DNA of 64,000 bases from Hyaloperonospora brassicae (Eukaryota > Oomycota > Peronosporomycetes > Peronosporales > Peronosporaceae): the NCBI GenBank assembly GCA_947650285.1, contig CANTFL010000921.1:166446-230445 (forward strand), given 5' to 3'. Under the pieces are notes generated by a model. The model was given only the letters and a program-made list of their open reading frames with translations. It ran no database searches and was not told the DNA's origin. Each line of letters opens with the position of its first letter. Position 1 is the stretch's first letter. A program made the translations under genes and the position numbers. Below are positions 55,082-64,000 of the stretch, in pieces.

Positions 55082-56110
55082 GGCCAGTCACTCCGTTGAC
55101 AAGTGTATATAGTGTATTATTACTATTATCACTTTGTGACTCCTTAGAAATTGGGCGCTTTTCGGTTTGCACCCGACGCCAGGATTGTTTCTCAAAGAAA
55201 CCTTACGCCTCCTAGAGGCCGGGACAGAAGGGCCCCTGTAGTTGCTATCTGCTATAGCACGCTCTATACGAGAGCCCATGTCTTGATCGACATCTGTTGA
55301 AGTGTTACGGTACTCGAACTCTTCACCCAGTGGATTTACACGTACCACTTCACGTGCAGCATCCGGGTCTAGCCCTGAACACTCTGGCTTCTCGCCAGCA
55401 ATGTCATTACCGACATTCAGTGAGATACCACCTCGGCCGCCCTCATTCGGTGGAATCTTACTTGCCACCCCGCTCAAATCAGAGTAATTACAATCTTGAT
55501 CTTTTGGCCCTAAGCCAACCATGCCTGCAGCATGCAGTGACTCAGTATCAAAACGAGTATAAATAAACGGAGCATAACTTTTCTCACATACGGTGAAAGA
55601 GCTCCGCTCAATATGGATGTCATTGACATTGTATTTAATCAACTCTGACATACCAATGTTCACGCCATGACATCTTCCGTCAATGGCTCGCGCCAATAGC
55701 GCTTTTGTTGCCTAGCAAAGGTGGGTTCATGACCCCCCAAAGCTTCGCTAGAAACATTGCGCGTGGCACCTAAGGTCTTAGACATCCAATCAATCCATGG
55801 CTCATGGCATTTAAGCCAAGCCATACCCAGGATGAGATAATATTTCGAATCCAAATCGAGGACAAGACATCGTTCAAATGCTGTCAAAGTCGGAAAACTT
55901 CACACCTAAGCTCAACGGAACTTTGGTCATCGTGACGCGACTACAAGTCGCTAAACGAACGGTGATTAAATCACCCACATGCGCATTGAGCGCTTCTGCG
56001 TATCGCTGACTTCCCTCAAGAGAACGATATCGAGCATAATTGCATAATGCTCCGGAGTCGATTCAGATCGACCAATGCTTCTCAAAGCCTTTAACCTTCG
56101 ACTAACAAGC
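55082..56110 (-). pseudogene. Protease and linker of gypsy element 3 (broken)
   Basis: The linker is open at 55088-55696 and nearly identical to element 2 (about five residue differences by eye). The protease has ILGMAWL near 55820-55840 and the same extra base as element 2 near 55880. The active-site sequence SGAL near 56045-56055 differs from DSGAS, so catalysis would be lost. Confidence 0.75.
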
Positions 56111-57260
56111 CAGGCTTGTATCCACGCTCTGTGCTGGTGGACACTTAGCTCTATGAAGCTAAGCCCTGTTTCACTGTACCTCGCAGAGAAGTGACAGAAC
56201 TCTGTTCTACCCCAGTAGGGCGCCCCGAACCTACTGGGTGTAGACGTTTCCCCGTGTTATACCAGGTTTCTGGTTGTGGCTGGGATTTTACCCATAAGAG
56301 TCGGTTGTTGCTTACGCAAAGGACAAGTGGGACGCAAGTGTTTAGTGCTTCCGCACATATAAAGCGTTTCACTTCCTGTTGTTGATCCGCAACCTGAAGC
56401 TCTACAGCACCTTCATCTTCAGCAAGGGTGAGATCCATCGGTTCAGGATTACAGTAAGCCGAGGTGTTGAGAGAGGCTACCCTCGCAAATCTTGGGTTGT
56501 ACCCATTCCAACCAAGTCTGGCCGACTTGAAGTTGTGCTCAGCATTTTGAGCGATGTTCTCCGCCTCTCTAAAATATGAGGGATGGACCCGAAACACCTC
56601 GGTCCTGGCAGCGCCATTGCGAAGACCTTCCATGAAGCAGTCACACAGACTGTCTCAGGGAGAGGGTCAGACTGCAAAGCAGCCATCAGAGTTCTCAACT
56701 CTTGGACATAGTCTATAAACGCAATTTGCCCTGACGGGTAGACAAGGAGCGTGTGCTCACGCGATTAGTCTGGTTAAATTGCGAGAAAACTCGCAAAAGA
56801 TCGAACTTAAGCAAATCCCATGTGGCAAACGCCAAGTCGACCGACGTGCCACACGTCAGAGCCCACTCTCTAGATCTTGCATACAGCTTGGAGATAGCCA
56901 GCGAGACGCGCTGGTACCCAAGTGAGATAATGCCAGATCTCATGGCCATCTCAACCTCACGGATCCAGAGGGTCAAGTTTTCCCCCTACTTCCCGGAGAA
57001 ATATTATACGTCCACCCGAAGGGGACGAGGCTTAGCCTCTTCAGATGGCATTGCCACATAGCGTGTTGGCATAGCCTACGCTACCTGGTTACGAATCTGC
57101 CCTAAAAGGGCCGTTTCGTACTGCATTAAGGTCCCGACTCGTGCATCGAGCACATCGGGACCTTGTGCAGCTAGAAACTCCACATATTTAGGGCCTACGG
57201 CCGCGTTCAGCTTATCAAGCGCGACCTTTTGGGTCTCAGAGAGGGTGTGGATTGCTCCAT
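56111..57260 (-). pseudogene. gag of gypsy element 3 (broken)
   Basis: The probable start ATG is at 57258-57260. The capsid core FATWDLLKFDLLRVF (near 56780-56830) and the following TAG are as in element 2. The next part, at 56151-56633, is distinct: HPSYFREAENIAQNAEHNFK in place of HPSTFEEAVSIAQNDEHNFK of both other elements. This is another sign of patchwork origin. The zinc knuckle is degraded. Confidence 0.75.
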
Positions 57261-57319
57261 CCTCACAGAGGATCAGTCGTTACCGACTCAGGCGTAGATT
57301 GACTACAAGTGCTACCAAG

Positions 57320-57850
57320 TGTAGCGGACCTCCACAGCTCCTTTAGTCAGAAGAAGAATTTAACGCTCTTACGAGCAACTTTGGTTCTACGAACCCGACT
57401 CAAAGAGTCAACAGCACGAGAGCTAAGGTTTGGTTCAAAGAACACAACTCAAAGAGTCAACAAGCTCAGAGAGCTAACGGTCCCTGTTCTAGGGAGACCA
57501 AACGATTCAAAGAATCAAACGCACTAAGTGAACAAGGAGTAGCTGCCTTAAAAGGCGTAGCTACTTCCTTACGATCGCAAGACGCCCTAGAGAGGCACGT
57601 GTCTTTTGTTGATAAAAAGGGGAACTGAATTTTATTTCTCCTTGTAACCTAAAAGAACGCCGTAGAACAAAGTAAATAACCTACTCACTTATGTCCTAAA
57701 TAAACCTATTAAAAGATCTCGTAATCAATTGTTGACAGACATCATTCTTCAATAATTGATACTTGTGTTTTAATATTACTTTAAAGGGGATCCCATCCCT
57801 TGTGTGTACCACACCCATTGTCGACTACCAGTCGACGTATCCTCGTTACA
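57320..57850 (-). repeat. 5' LTR of gypsy element 3
   Basis: On the minus strand it begins TGTAACGAGGATACGTCGAC and is of the element 1 subtype (GGGATGGGATCCCC, AATAGGTTTATTTAGG), with two internal repeat units. The primer site TGGTAGCACTTG follows it at about 57305-57318. Its outer end directly abuts arm B. Confidence 0.9.
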
Positions 57851-57989
57851 CGAATGGTTTAAGTCCTATATTAAACGAGGGACGACTTGCGCTGATGTAT
57901 TACACGTGGTGGTTGATCATGATATGGATACTGATTATTTATTTATTACATGCTGAATCAGTCCGCATTCTCGATAAGATACAATAAAG

Positions 57990-59400
57990 GACATACGTCG
58001 ACGTCTATCTCCGGCAGGATAACTTTAACCTGCCAACTTTGAATGATAATGTATCACGTTTACCACCACACCCATCTGACCAGGCATACCAATAAATTTA
58101 AAGATGAAACTATCATATGATAAGAGGCAGCGATGCCCAAGGGCTCAAGAGACAAAAGAGCGATACGGATAAGGATCTGTTTGTTAAGTTGGTTTAAAAT
58201 CTACATTTGCATTGATGAACAAGGCGGCCTATCACAAATCCTTGTAGCTCGAGCAGCGTTTCATAAGATGATAGCAAAAAAGTGCAGATTTCAGTGCGAG
58301 TGGATACTAACCTCTTACAACCACGCTTCAGTTCAGCATCGACCCAAACCATCAAAAAGTATGCAGCCCTCCTTACCAACGTGTGAACAAGGTAATTGAA
58401 GGTTAAATCGTCACGTAACCGAAGTGTCGTCTCCAATAGTTGGTCGCCCGGGCCCCAGTGGAGAGTCGGTATCGCAAAAAATTATGCGAAACACCTCCAC
58501 CACGCGATCAGATAGGTGCAGAAGACAAGTCGTCTGACGTGTCAGATGCGACGAGCTTCTCTAGACGCTTAGCTTCGTTAAGTTAAACACCACGACGAGG
58601 ATAGTGTTACCATATCCGCAGAAGGAAGGAGAGTTCGAGTTAGATCCCACGCTTAACCCTTTTAGAGTAGGTAACCTGTGGATAAAGATCATCATCTTTC
58701 TTCAGGTCCCACGACCACAGCTTGCTCTGCGAGTGTATCAGCTACACGTGATGAATCACCAGGTCACTTCATCGATTAACGCGACAGGCTACTAAGTAGC
58801 ATCAGCAGGCGAATTAATAGCTAAATCTTCTTCTTTAAACGCCCTCTCAGCAGCTGCACACATCCGTGCATCTGCGCTCTTGGCGGCTTTAGCTGTACAT
58901 CGAATGGATTTGTTACTTATACAATAACATCCGAAAATGTTTGGGCAAGATCAATAAGTCCTTATCTTTCTCAAAGGGATCCATGGCTAATCGCACTCTG
59001 TCATCAAACAGTTGCCAATTACTCACTCAAATTACTTATAGCTATAGGCGATATATATCGGAGTGATCGCGTTACACGTAATTAAAACCAACATTGGGTC
59101 AATCAATATAAATCATTGATGATATTATTTACCAACATGAACCATACTAAAAACATAGTGAAGAAATAATGACTTCGAATGTTTTATAAGCACCGCTCCA
59201 CCCAGCGGTTGATACGGCCCATTGTGTCAGGCAGATAGATGACTGATTGCTGCTAGACGCGCAATGGGTGTTGAGAGGGTAGTATGTCGATATATTGAAG
59301 GCAACTCTACTCTACCATTTCTTAAACGCGTTCGTTTAGAAGATTAGTCTTCCTCTGCACGTATATCGTATGTGAGCTTGCGAGGTTCCTGTCTACACTG
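57990..59400 (+). other. Broken coding-like sequence at the inner end of arm B
   Basis: Mirror of 19072-20716. Short pieces in different frames include SDAQGLKRQKSDTDKDLFVKLV (near 58128-58196), GAEDKSSDVSDATSFSRRLA (near 58515-58580), EGEFELDPTLNPFRVGNLW (near 58620-58682) and SSLNALSAAAHIRASALLAALAV (near 58827-58900). They may be exons or remnants of one gene. The family is not recognised. Confidence 0.3.
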
Positions 59401-59494
59401 TGTCAGTGTAGGTAGCTTACACTGGGTCCCGTTTACAGCTATCTACTGACGATTAAATTCAATCGTTTGCCTCTCGGCACAAGAAGCCACTCGA

Positions 59495-59641
59495 ATGGGA
59501 GAAGTCGTTACGCGAGGCGTGAAAGTCATCCTCGGTATCAAGTCCAAAGTGGATATTTTCGTGATGAAAGCCAGACCAATGTGTGCGACCAGGTACAACG
59601 GGGCACTCTACGCTAATCGATATGAACGCATTGGATCATAG
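59495..59641 (+). CDS. Conserved-looking short reading frame (48 codons), arm B
   Basis: Second copy of the frame at 18925-19071. It is open with the same ends (MGEVVTRGVKV to YERIGS), and the upstream extension reads VCLSAQEATR instead of VFLSAQEATR. Family unknown. Confidence 0.4.
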   Translation: MGEVVTRGVKVILGIKSKVDIFVMKARPMCATRYNGALYANRYERIGS

Positions 59642-60239
59642 ATCATTACAGTGGCTACAGGTGACCTAAAAACCCCGCGTACACCACAGGGTGAAAGGAA
59701 GCGCAGTCGACTGGACGGACACGCTTGGTTGAATGGAAACAGCGAACAGTGGGTCGTAGATTACAAGTACATTTTCACAACCTTACCTTACGTACAATCA
59801 AATTACAACGTGCTCTAGCTTCTTGCACGCATGCATCGCGCGCGTCCATTGTCGCTACAGTACGTAAGTTGATATTTGATATCACCGCCTAAGTTGACCA
59901 CGAAGCAGTGAGTTGTTCACCATTGCCGAACATTGTGTACAAAGGGTGTCGTATTCTTCTTCTACGGCATATTCCACGCAGAAGACACTGCTCTCCCATT
60001 TAAGCTAAAAAAATCGATCAGCATAGCCGCACGATAAAGACGACTTTGCTGGATCAGTCCGTTCCTTTGTAGGGTCGTACAATGGAATCGGTAGTCGGTG
60101 GGTAGTGACTTCGACCTCCACACCCATTTACACGCCCACCCCATGCCATCCTCCAATAACCTCATGGGACGGATTCCGTACGACAAAAAAGAGGGCACGA
60201 GCACCCGTTGCAACAGAAAACAACGCCCACCACCGCCTC

Positions 60240-61217
60240 ATGGCCGCTGCCGCCTCTCGTCTGCTCGTCCTGAGCTCTGACGTGGAAGGCGCGCGCTCCG
60301 CCGTCTCAGAGCTCACAGACCTCTGCAACGACTGTGCTGCCGACGCGCCCAACGCCGCGACGCGCCACAACGCGCCGGCACTGACGCTGCAGACAAAGTA
60401 CTACCGCGCGCAGGTGGACGTGCACGTGCATGTGGTGCAGGACAATGCGCCAGCGCCTGCGCTGCAGCACGAGCTGTGCGACTACGAAGCGGTGCTCGTC
60501 GTGGTGAACGCGGCGGAGGAAGAGAGTTTCCAACACGTGTGTGGGTTCGCCGCGCGCGTCGCAGAGCTGGCGACTGTGGACGTGTGTCTGCTACTGGTTA
60601 GTAGTACGTGTATGGAAACGACCGAGCGCGTGGAAACAATGGAGAGCTGGTGTCACGGCAATGGCTTTGAGCTGGTTGTGTCGAGCGGAGCAGAGGGCTC
60701 TTGTGGTGATCACAGTGTTGCAGGAGAGAAGCACGGGGTCGCACGCGTGCTGGAAGCTCTACAGTGCAACCGGTGGCGTTCCATGGAGATGCACATGCGG
60801 CAGACTGCGAGAGCAGTACCGCTAGATGTGTTTGTCGCAGAGAGCAGAGAAACCAATGTGGACGAGATGGTCTCGCTTGAGGACGAGGTGGGGAACAAGG
60901 AGGAGCATGAAGAAGAAAGCTGTGACGGGAGTGAAGCTTTGCGTCAGGAGACGCAGCTGGTGCAAGCCTTGGACATTGGTGCGTGCCCCAGTGTGCCAAG
61001 TGAGGCGATAAGAGGAAGAGGTGAAAGTGATGACGACGTTGATATGGATGAGTTTTGCGCGCTGATTGCTCAAGTACGAAATGTCCGCGACCAAGTTGCA
61101 TTCCTTGATGACACGGAGCGACGAGAACGAGCTGCGGAGGTGGCCATGAAGCTCTCAAAGTTTTTGGGCGATCATGACGACTATTTGGACGAAGCGTCTT
61201 TTGCCGCTGCATTGTGA
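60240..61217 (+). CDS. Alpha/gamma-adaptin-binding protein p34 (AAGAB)-like, arm B
   Basis: Second intact copy of the gene at 17349-18326, 325 residues from the ATG at 60240 (the frame is open from 60105). The N-terminal GTPase-like part and the C-terminal helix (RRERAAEVAMKLSKFLG) are unchanged. Most differences fall in the middle and the acidic linker (for example LDVVAAESIE versus LDVFVAESRE, and EAIGGGGE versus EAIRGRGE). Substitutions keep the frame, so both copies may be functional. Predicted role: chaperone-like partner of AP-1 and AP-2 adaptors in clathrin transport. Confidence 0.7.
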   Translation: MAAAASRLLVLSSDVEGARSAVSELTDLCNDCAADAPNAATRHNAPALTLQTKYYRAQVDVHVHVVQDNAPAPALQHELCDYEAVLVVVNAAEEESFQHVCGFAARVAELATVDVCLLLVSSTCMETTERVETMESWCHGNGFELVVSSGAEGSCGDHSVAGEKHGVARVLEALQCNRWRSMEMHMRQTARAVPLDVFVAESRETNVDEMVSLEDEVGNKEEHEEESCDGSEALRQETQLVQALDIGACPSVPSEAIRGRGESDDDVDMDEFCALIAQVRNVRDQVAFLDDTERRERAAEVAMKLSKFLGDHDDYLDEASFAAAL

Positions 61218-62870
61218 GTCATTGACGTGGTTCAAAATAGACGTTGAAAGCGGTGCAATGTTACTAGCCTTACTTGTTTATTCACGACGTGTGCATGAAT
61301 CTGGCCGCCGACAAAGTGCTGAGCGTTTCGATACTGGTCGTTGTGCGCAGCCTGGATGACGCAAATTGGCACGCAAGGCACAATATGCAGCACTGCCAAA
61401 GCGTTAGCGGAAAAATCGTGCCACGTCCGGTCATCGAGGTAGATAGTGGTGCAATTCTCGATGATGGGAAGCTCTTGTTGCTGCCGAGACATGTTAACGT
61501 TACATGCTATACGGGTGCTGCTCTTTCGCGTTGACCCCGACGACTGCCTGGTTGAACATACATATCTATTGCACAAGCACCCGAATGGCGTTGGGCTGAC
61601 GGAATCTCGGACCCCAACTTATATGTCACTTAGCGATCGGCCGGCCCTCATCTCTTGGAAATGAGACCCCCAAGAATTCCAACCTACTGCTATCGATTTG
61701 CCGATTGGTGCTTTCTATGCTCAGTCGATTCCGTTGTGCAATTGATCGCCAAAGGACTGGAGCGCGTCCACGTAAATATCATTACGACTTTTTCTAGTCA
61801 TCCTGTCAGGAAGTTGCGCTGGTCTTTGCAATAGCCAGCTCCAGGCCGCTTCCAAAGTGCTGCGTCAACCAAATGACGACACGATCAGCCAACCCATCGG
61901 GATGACACTAACTCGCAAAAGGCCCTTTCGATGGATCAAGTAATGTGTGCATGTGGACGGACAGGTCAGTCTTACGACCAGCACAAAAGTCTGCGCCGCA
62001 CAACATGGAACAACCACTACCTGTGCACTGAATGGGCATAGGGTGGCATGAATTTTTCAGAAGATCACCTTGCGGCTGAGACGTGCAGACCGGGTGACAA
62101 GGAAGTGATTGTTTTGCTGCTAGAGGATTGATTGTGCGCTGGCGAACAATAAACGAATGAGGCATTCAGTATTGGCTTGCTATTTTTTGTGAGGTGCGCG
62201 TCATGTGAAACATGCACGAGCGCGCACATCAACTGCTCGAGGGTAAGCGTGTATTTCACGCGCCTTAGTGTCCGTTCTTGCGTATCAACGATGGCATTTC
62301 GTTTGACTCAGCATCTTCTGATCAATGAAGAGATGGTGCGCGTACACGATTTTGTCGTTAGTGCTTTGGTGGCACCAAGTCGCATGTTTAACACGCACTA
62401 TATATGACTCTCTTGTGAGAATAAACGTGTCAGATACGCGCTCTTGCAGTAGTCGTATGTGCGCTCTATGGGCGATAGCAAAAAAGGGTCAGAGTCAGCG
62501 CCAGCGGCAGCGAAGCTTCAACAAGTGACAAAGTCAGAGGCACTGAAGCTTCAACCAGTGACAAAGTGAGTCCGATCCCGCCGTCCCGAGACCAGCACCT
62601 CGGACTTTGGTTAACGCAGTGGTCCACACGTATTTGGCAGCACCCTTTTATTCGAATGGTTTTGCGAAAGAGCCAATCAAAAAGGACTGGACAATTGACT
62701 GGCTGCCAATGGGTTGAGCACCGGCCATTCTTCATATCGGTAGCTACGACCACTTCGACTTTCTTTTGATAGCAGCGATCACTTTGGCTTGATTTCGATA
62801 GCTACACCCACACTCGTAGCACCTCACAGAAGTGCCCTCGGCCTCTATCCGAGCCGCTCTTTTTTTGGTG
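61218..62870. other. Spacer with short coding-like frames, arm B
   Basis: Mirror of 15742-17348. It holds about 45 bases at 61351-61405 that arm A lacks. Plus-strand pieces CGRTGQSYDQHKSLRR and FSEDHLAAETCRPGDKEVIV (about 61950-62130) and AFRLTQHLLINEEMVRVHDFVV (about 62290-62360) look protein-like but are not joined. No gene can be assigned. Confidence 0.35.
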
Positions 62871-63260
62871 CTAGAGCAAACTAGGCTCGCCTGCTTTCAC
62901 ACTGCGTCTTGCTCCTCCGTGACTAGTGTGCAACAATTGCGAGCTCACATCTGATACAAAATGGATGAAAATGGTTTTTGTTTCGATTTGATTGGCGGCA
63001 TCATCCTCCAGTCGATGCTTTGATCTCCGCGCTGAATGGCGCATGTGCGTGGCTGAATGATCGAGTAGTCCCTGGTAGCAAACTTGCGATCGCAACAGAG
63101 AAGCACGGCTACCACCTGCGCTAACGCAACCGATATACAATTTCCAGACGACGGTGGATCCACCTGCGTCATGCCCACCCCTGCTAGGATAAGGGAAAAG
63201 TGTCACGTAGTCCAGCTCCTTCCTGTCCATAGACAGCTGTGAGCCTTTGTATATCTGCAT
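62871..63260 (-). CDS. Hypothetical protein, 129 codons (arm B)
   Basis: Second copy of the frame at 15352-15741, open at the same length. The competing minus-strand frame at 62945-63178 is uninterrupted here (77 codons; RTCAIQRGDQS), whereas arm A has a stop at the Q. No domain is recognised. Confidence 0.25.
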   Translation of the reverse strand: MQIYKGSQLSMDRKELDYVTLFPYPSRGGHDAGGSTVVWKLYIGCVSAGGSRASLLRSQVCYQGLLDHSATHMRHSARRSKHRLEDDAANQIETKTIFIHFVSDVSSQLLHTSHGGARRSVKAGEPSLL

Positions 63261-64000
63261 GTCATTCGGTGCCTATCGTAATACAATTCATTGCGGTGCT
63301 CAAGCGTGACAGGTTTTCGTGTAGAATGCAGTTGGTATGCCTTTGCTGGAAGAAGTTGTAATCGCGTCGTTTAGCCTCCAGCATAATCAGCAGGTCGCGA
63401 CCACCCTCTCCATCTGCTGACGAGATGCAAGCGATGCCACTAGCAGGAGGCGTGGGTTGGTAAAAGCATGCTTTACGCCATCCTCATCAGATCACCATCC
63501 TAGGTGATTATCACGCGATGACGTTAGAAAAGCTCGTTCCGAAAGCGTCTGTTGATGCGAACGGAGTTTTCTTGCCCTGTTTGAGGGGGAGGGCTGAACT
63601 CGATTTCTTCTCGGTGCTGATTCGGCCGGTGGGGTGCTTAGATGAGGGTAAGTACAATTTTCGGTGAATAAATTGCCCGGATTCGATGTTGTTGGATCAG
63701 GACGTTCAAGATTCGTTTCGCTACTTCCTGTGCCTGTGTATCTCGTGAGTATGTAGTTGAAGACGTAATGCTGCCGCCATTGCCTCCACCATGCGGACAA
63801 ATGGTGTGGTCAAGCATTCGAGCCCTGGTACTTCTTAGTCGTAGACGATCCGCTGCACGGCCGATCCGTTGTGCATCTGGATAGCGACAACTCGCCATGG
63901 AATACCCGAACGTCGCTGCGCTGTGGGTGCGTGGCGACGTCTTTCATCCGGGTGATTTGACGATCTTCCGGGCATCGTTCTGTTGGAACTTTGCAGCGCA
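63261..64000. other. Unresolved coding-like sequence in arm B, cut by window end
   Basis: Mirror of 14612-15351. On the plus strand it reads EPWYFLVVDDPLHGRSVV near 63821-63875 and MEYPNVAALWVRGDVFHPG from 63898, running into the window end. On the minus strand it reads the DUSP-like SAWWRQWRQHYVF. Strand and product are undecided. Confidence 0.3.

Larger units (their letters stand above)
50182..57850 (-). mobile_element. Ty3/gypsy chromovirus-type LTR retrotransposon, element 3 (mosaic)
   Basis: A 7.7-kb element on the minus strand with the same gene order as the others. Its two LTRs differ strongly (531 and 480 bp, different subtypes) and no target duplication is present. Its pol from linker to RNase H is almost identical to element 2, including shared stops. 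Its chromodomain and antisense gene are nearer to element 1, and its 5' LTR is of the element 1 type. This pattern indicates recombination between elements after insertion. The polypurine tract has degenerated to TTTTTTGAGGG. Confidence 0.92.
57851..64000. repeat. Inverted duplication, arm B
   Basis: Reverse complement of 14612-20716, continuing to the end of the window and presumably beyond. It contains the second copies of every feature of arm A. The outer limit is not visible. Confidence 0.95.

Noticed and set aside
50177..57855. Possible target duplication for element 3 (TGAAC and CGAAT)
   Set aside because: Only three of five bases agree, far weaker than the perfect GTTTA of element 2; treated as absent.
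1..64000. tRNA, rRNA or other structured RNA genes
   Set aside because: I looked for conserved box B-like and rRNA-like sequence and saw none; a covariance-model search would be needed to exclude them.

Overview
The window looks like a repeat-rich region of an oomycete nuclear genome, most likely a downy mildew or close relative in the Peronosporales; the genus cannot be fixed from sequence alone. The evidence is: two related secreted proteins with a degenerate RxLR-type motif behind a signal peptide, oomycete-type initiator sequences just upstream of them, GC-rich genes scattered among AT-rich deserts, chromodomain Ty3/gypsy elements, and a hAT transposon with a perfect 8-bp target duplication. 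There are no bacterial-style operons, and I see no rRNA, tRNA or CRISPR array.

Layout. 1-1820: effector-bearing duplicon copy 1. 2160-9865: gypsy element 1 (+). 9866-14611: AT-rich desert. 14612-20716: arm A of a 6-kb inverted duplication, carrying an adaptin-binding p34 (AAGAB)-like gene on the minus strand. 20717-32804: AT-rich desert with decayed fragments that resemble Ty1/copia. 32805-40448: gypsy element 2 (+), with a perfect 5-bp target duplication. 40454-42140: broken coding-like sequence. 42141-44052: effector duplicon copy 2. 44345-49337: island bounded by inverted repeats of about 240 bp and invaded by a hAT element (45710-48306). 50182-57850: gypsy element 3 (-). 57851-64000: arm B, the inverted copy of arm A, running off the window.

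The most interesting structure is in the gypsy elements. All three carry, between the chromodomain and the 3' LTR, an antisense gene that starts about 110 bp inside the 3' LTR and runs back into the chromodomain-coding DNA. In element 2 it is one open frame of 360 codons although gag-pol in the same copy is broken many times. The encoded protein is recognisably conserved in the other two copies even though their DNA has diverged and is itself broken.

The second theme is rearrangement. Elements 2 and 3 share at least seven identical disabling mutations. Element 3 has two very different LTRs and no target duplication, and its 5' LTR abuts the inner edge of arm B exactly where homology to arm A stops. 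This suggests that ectopic recombination between dead retroelements helped build the inverted duplication, although an assembly artefact joining haplotypes must be excluded. The effector pair shows the same plasticity at gene scale: the N-terminal secretion and translocation part is nearly unchanged, while the C-terminal part is mostly replaced.
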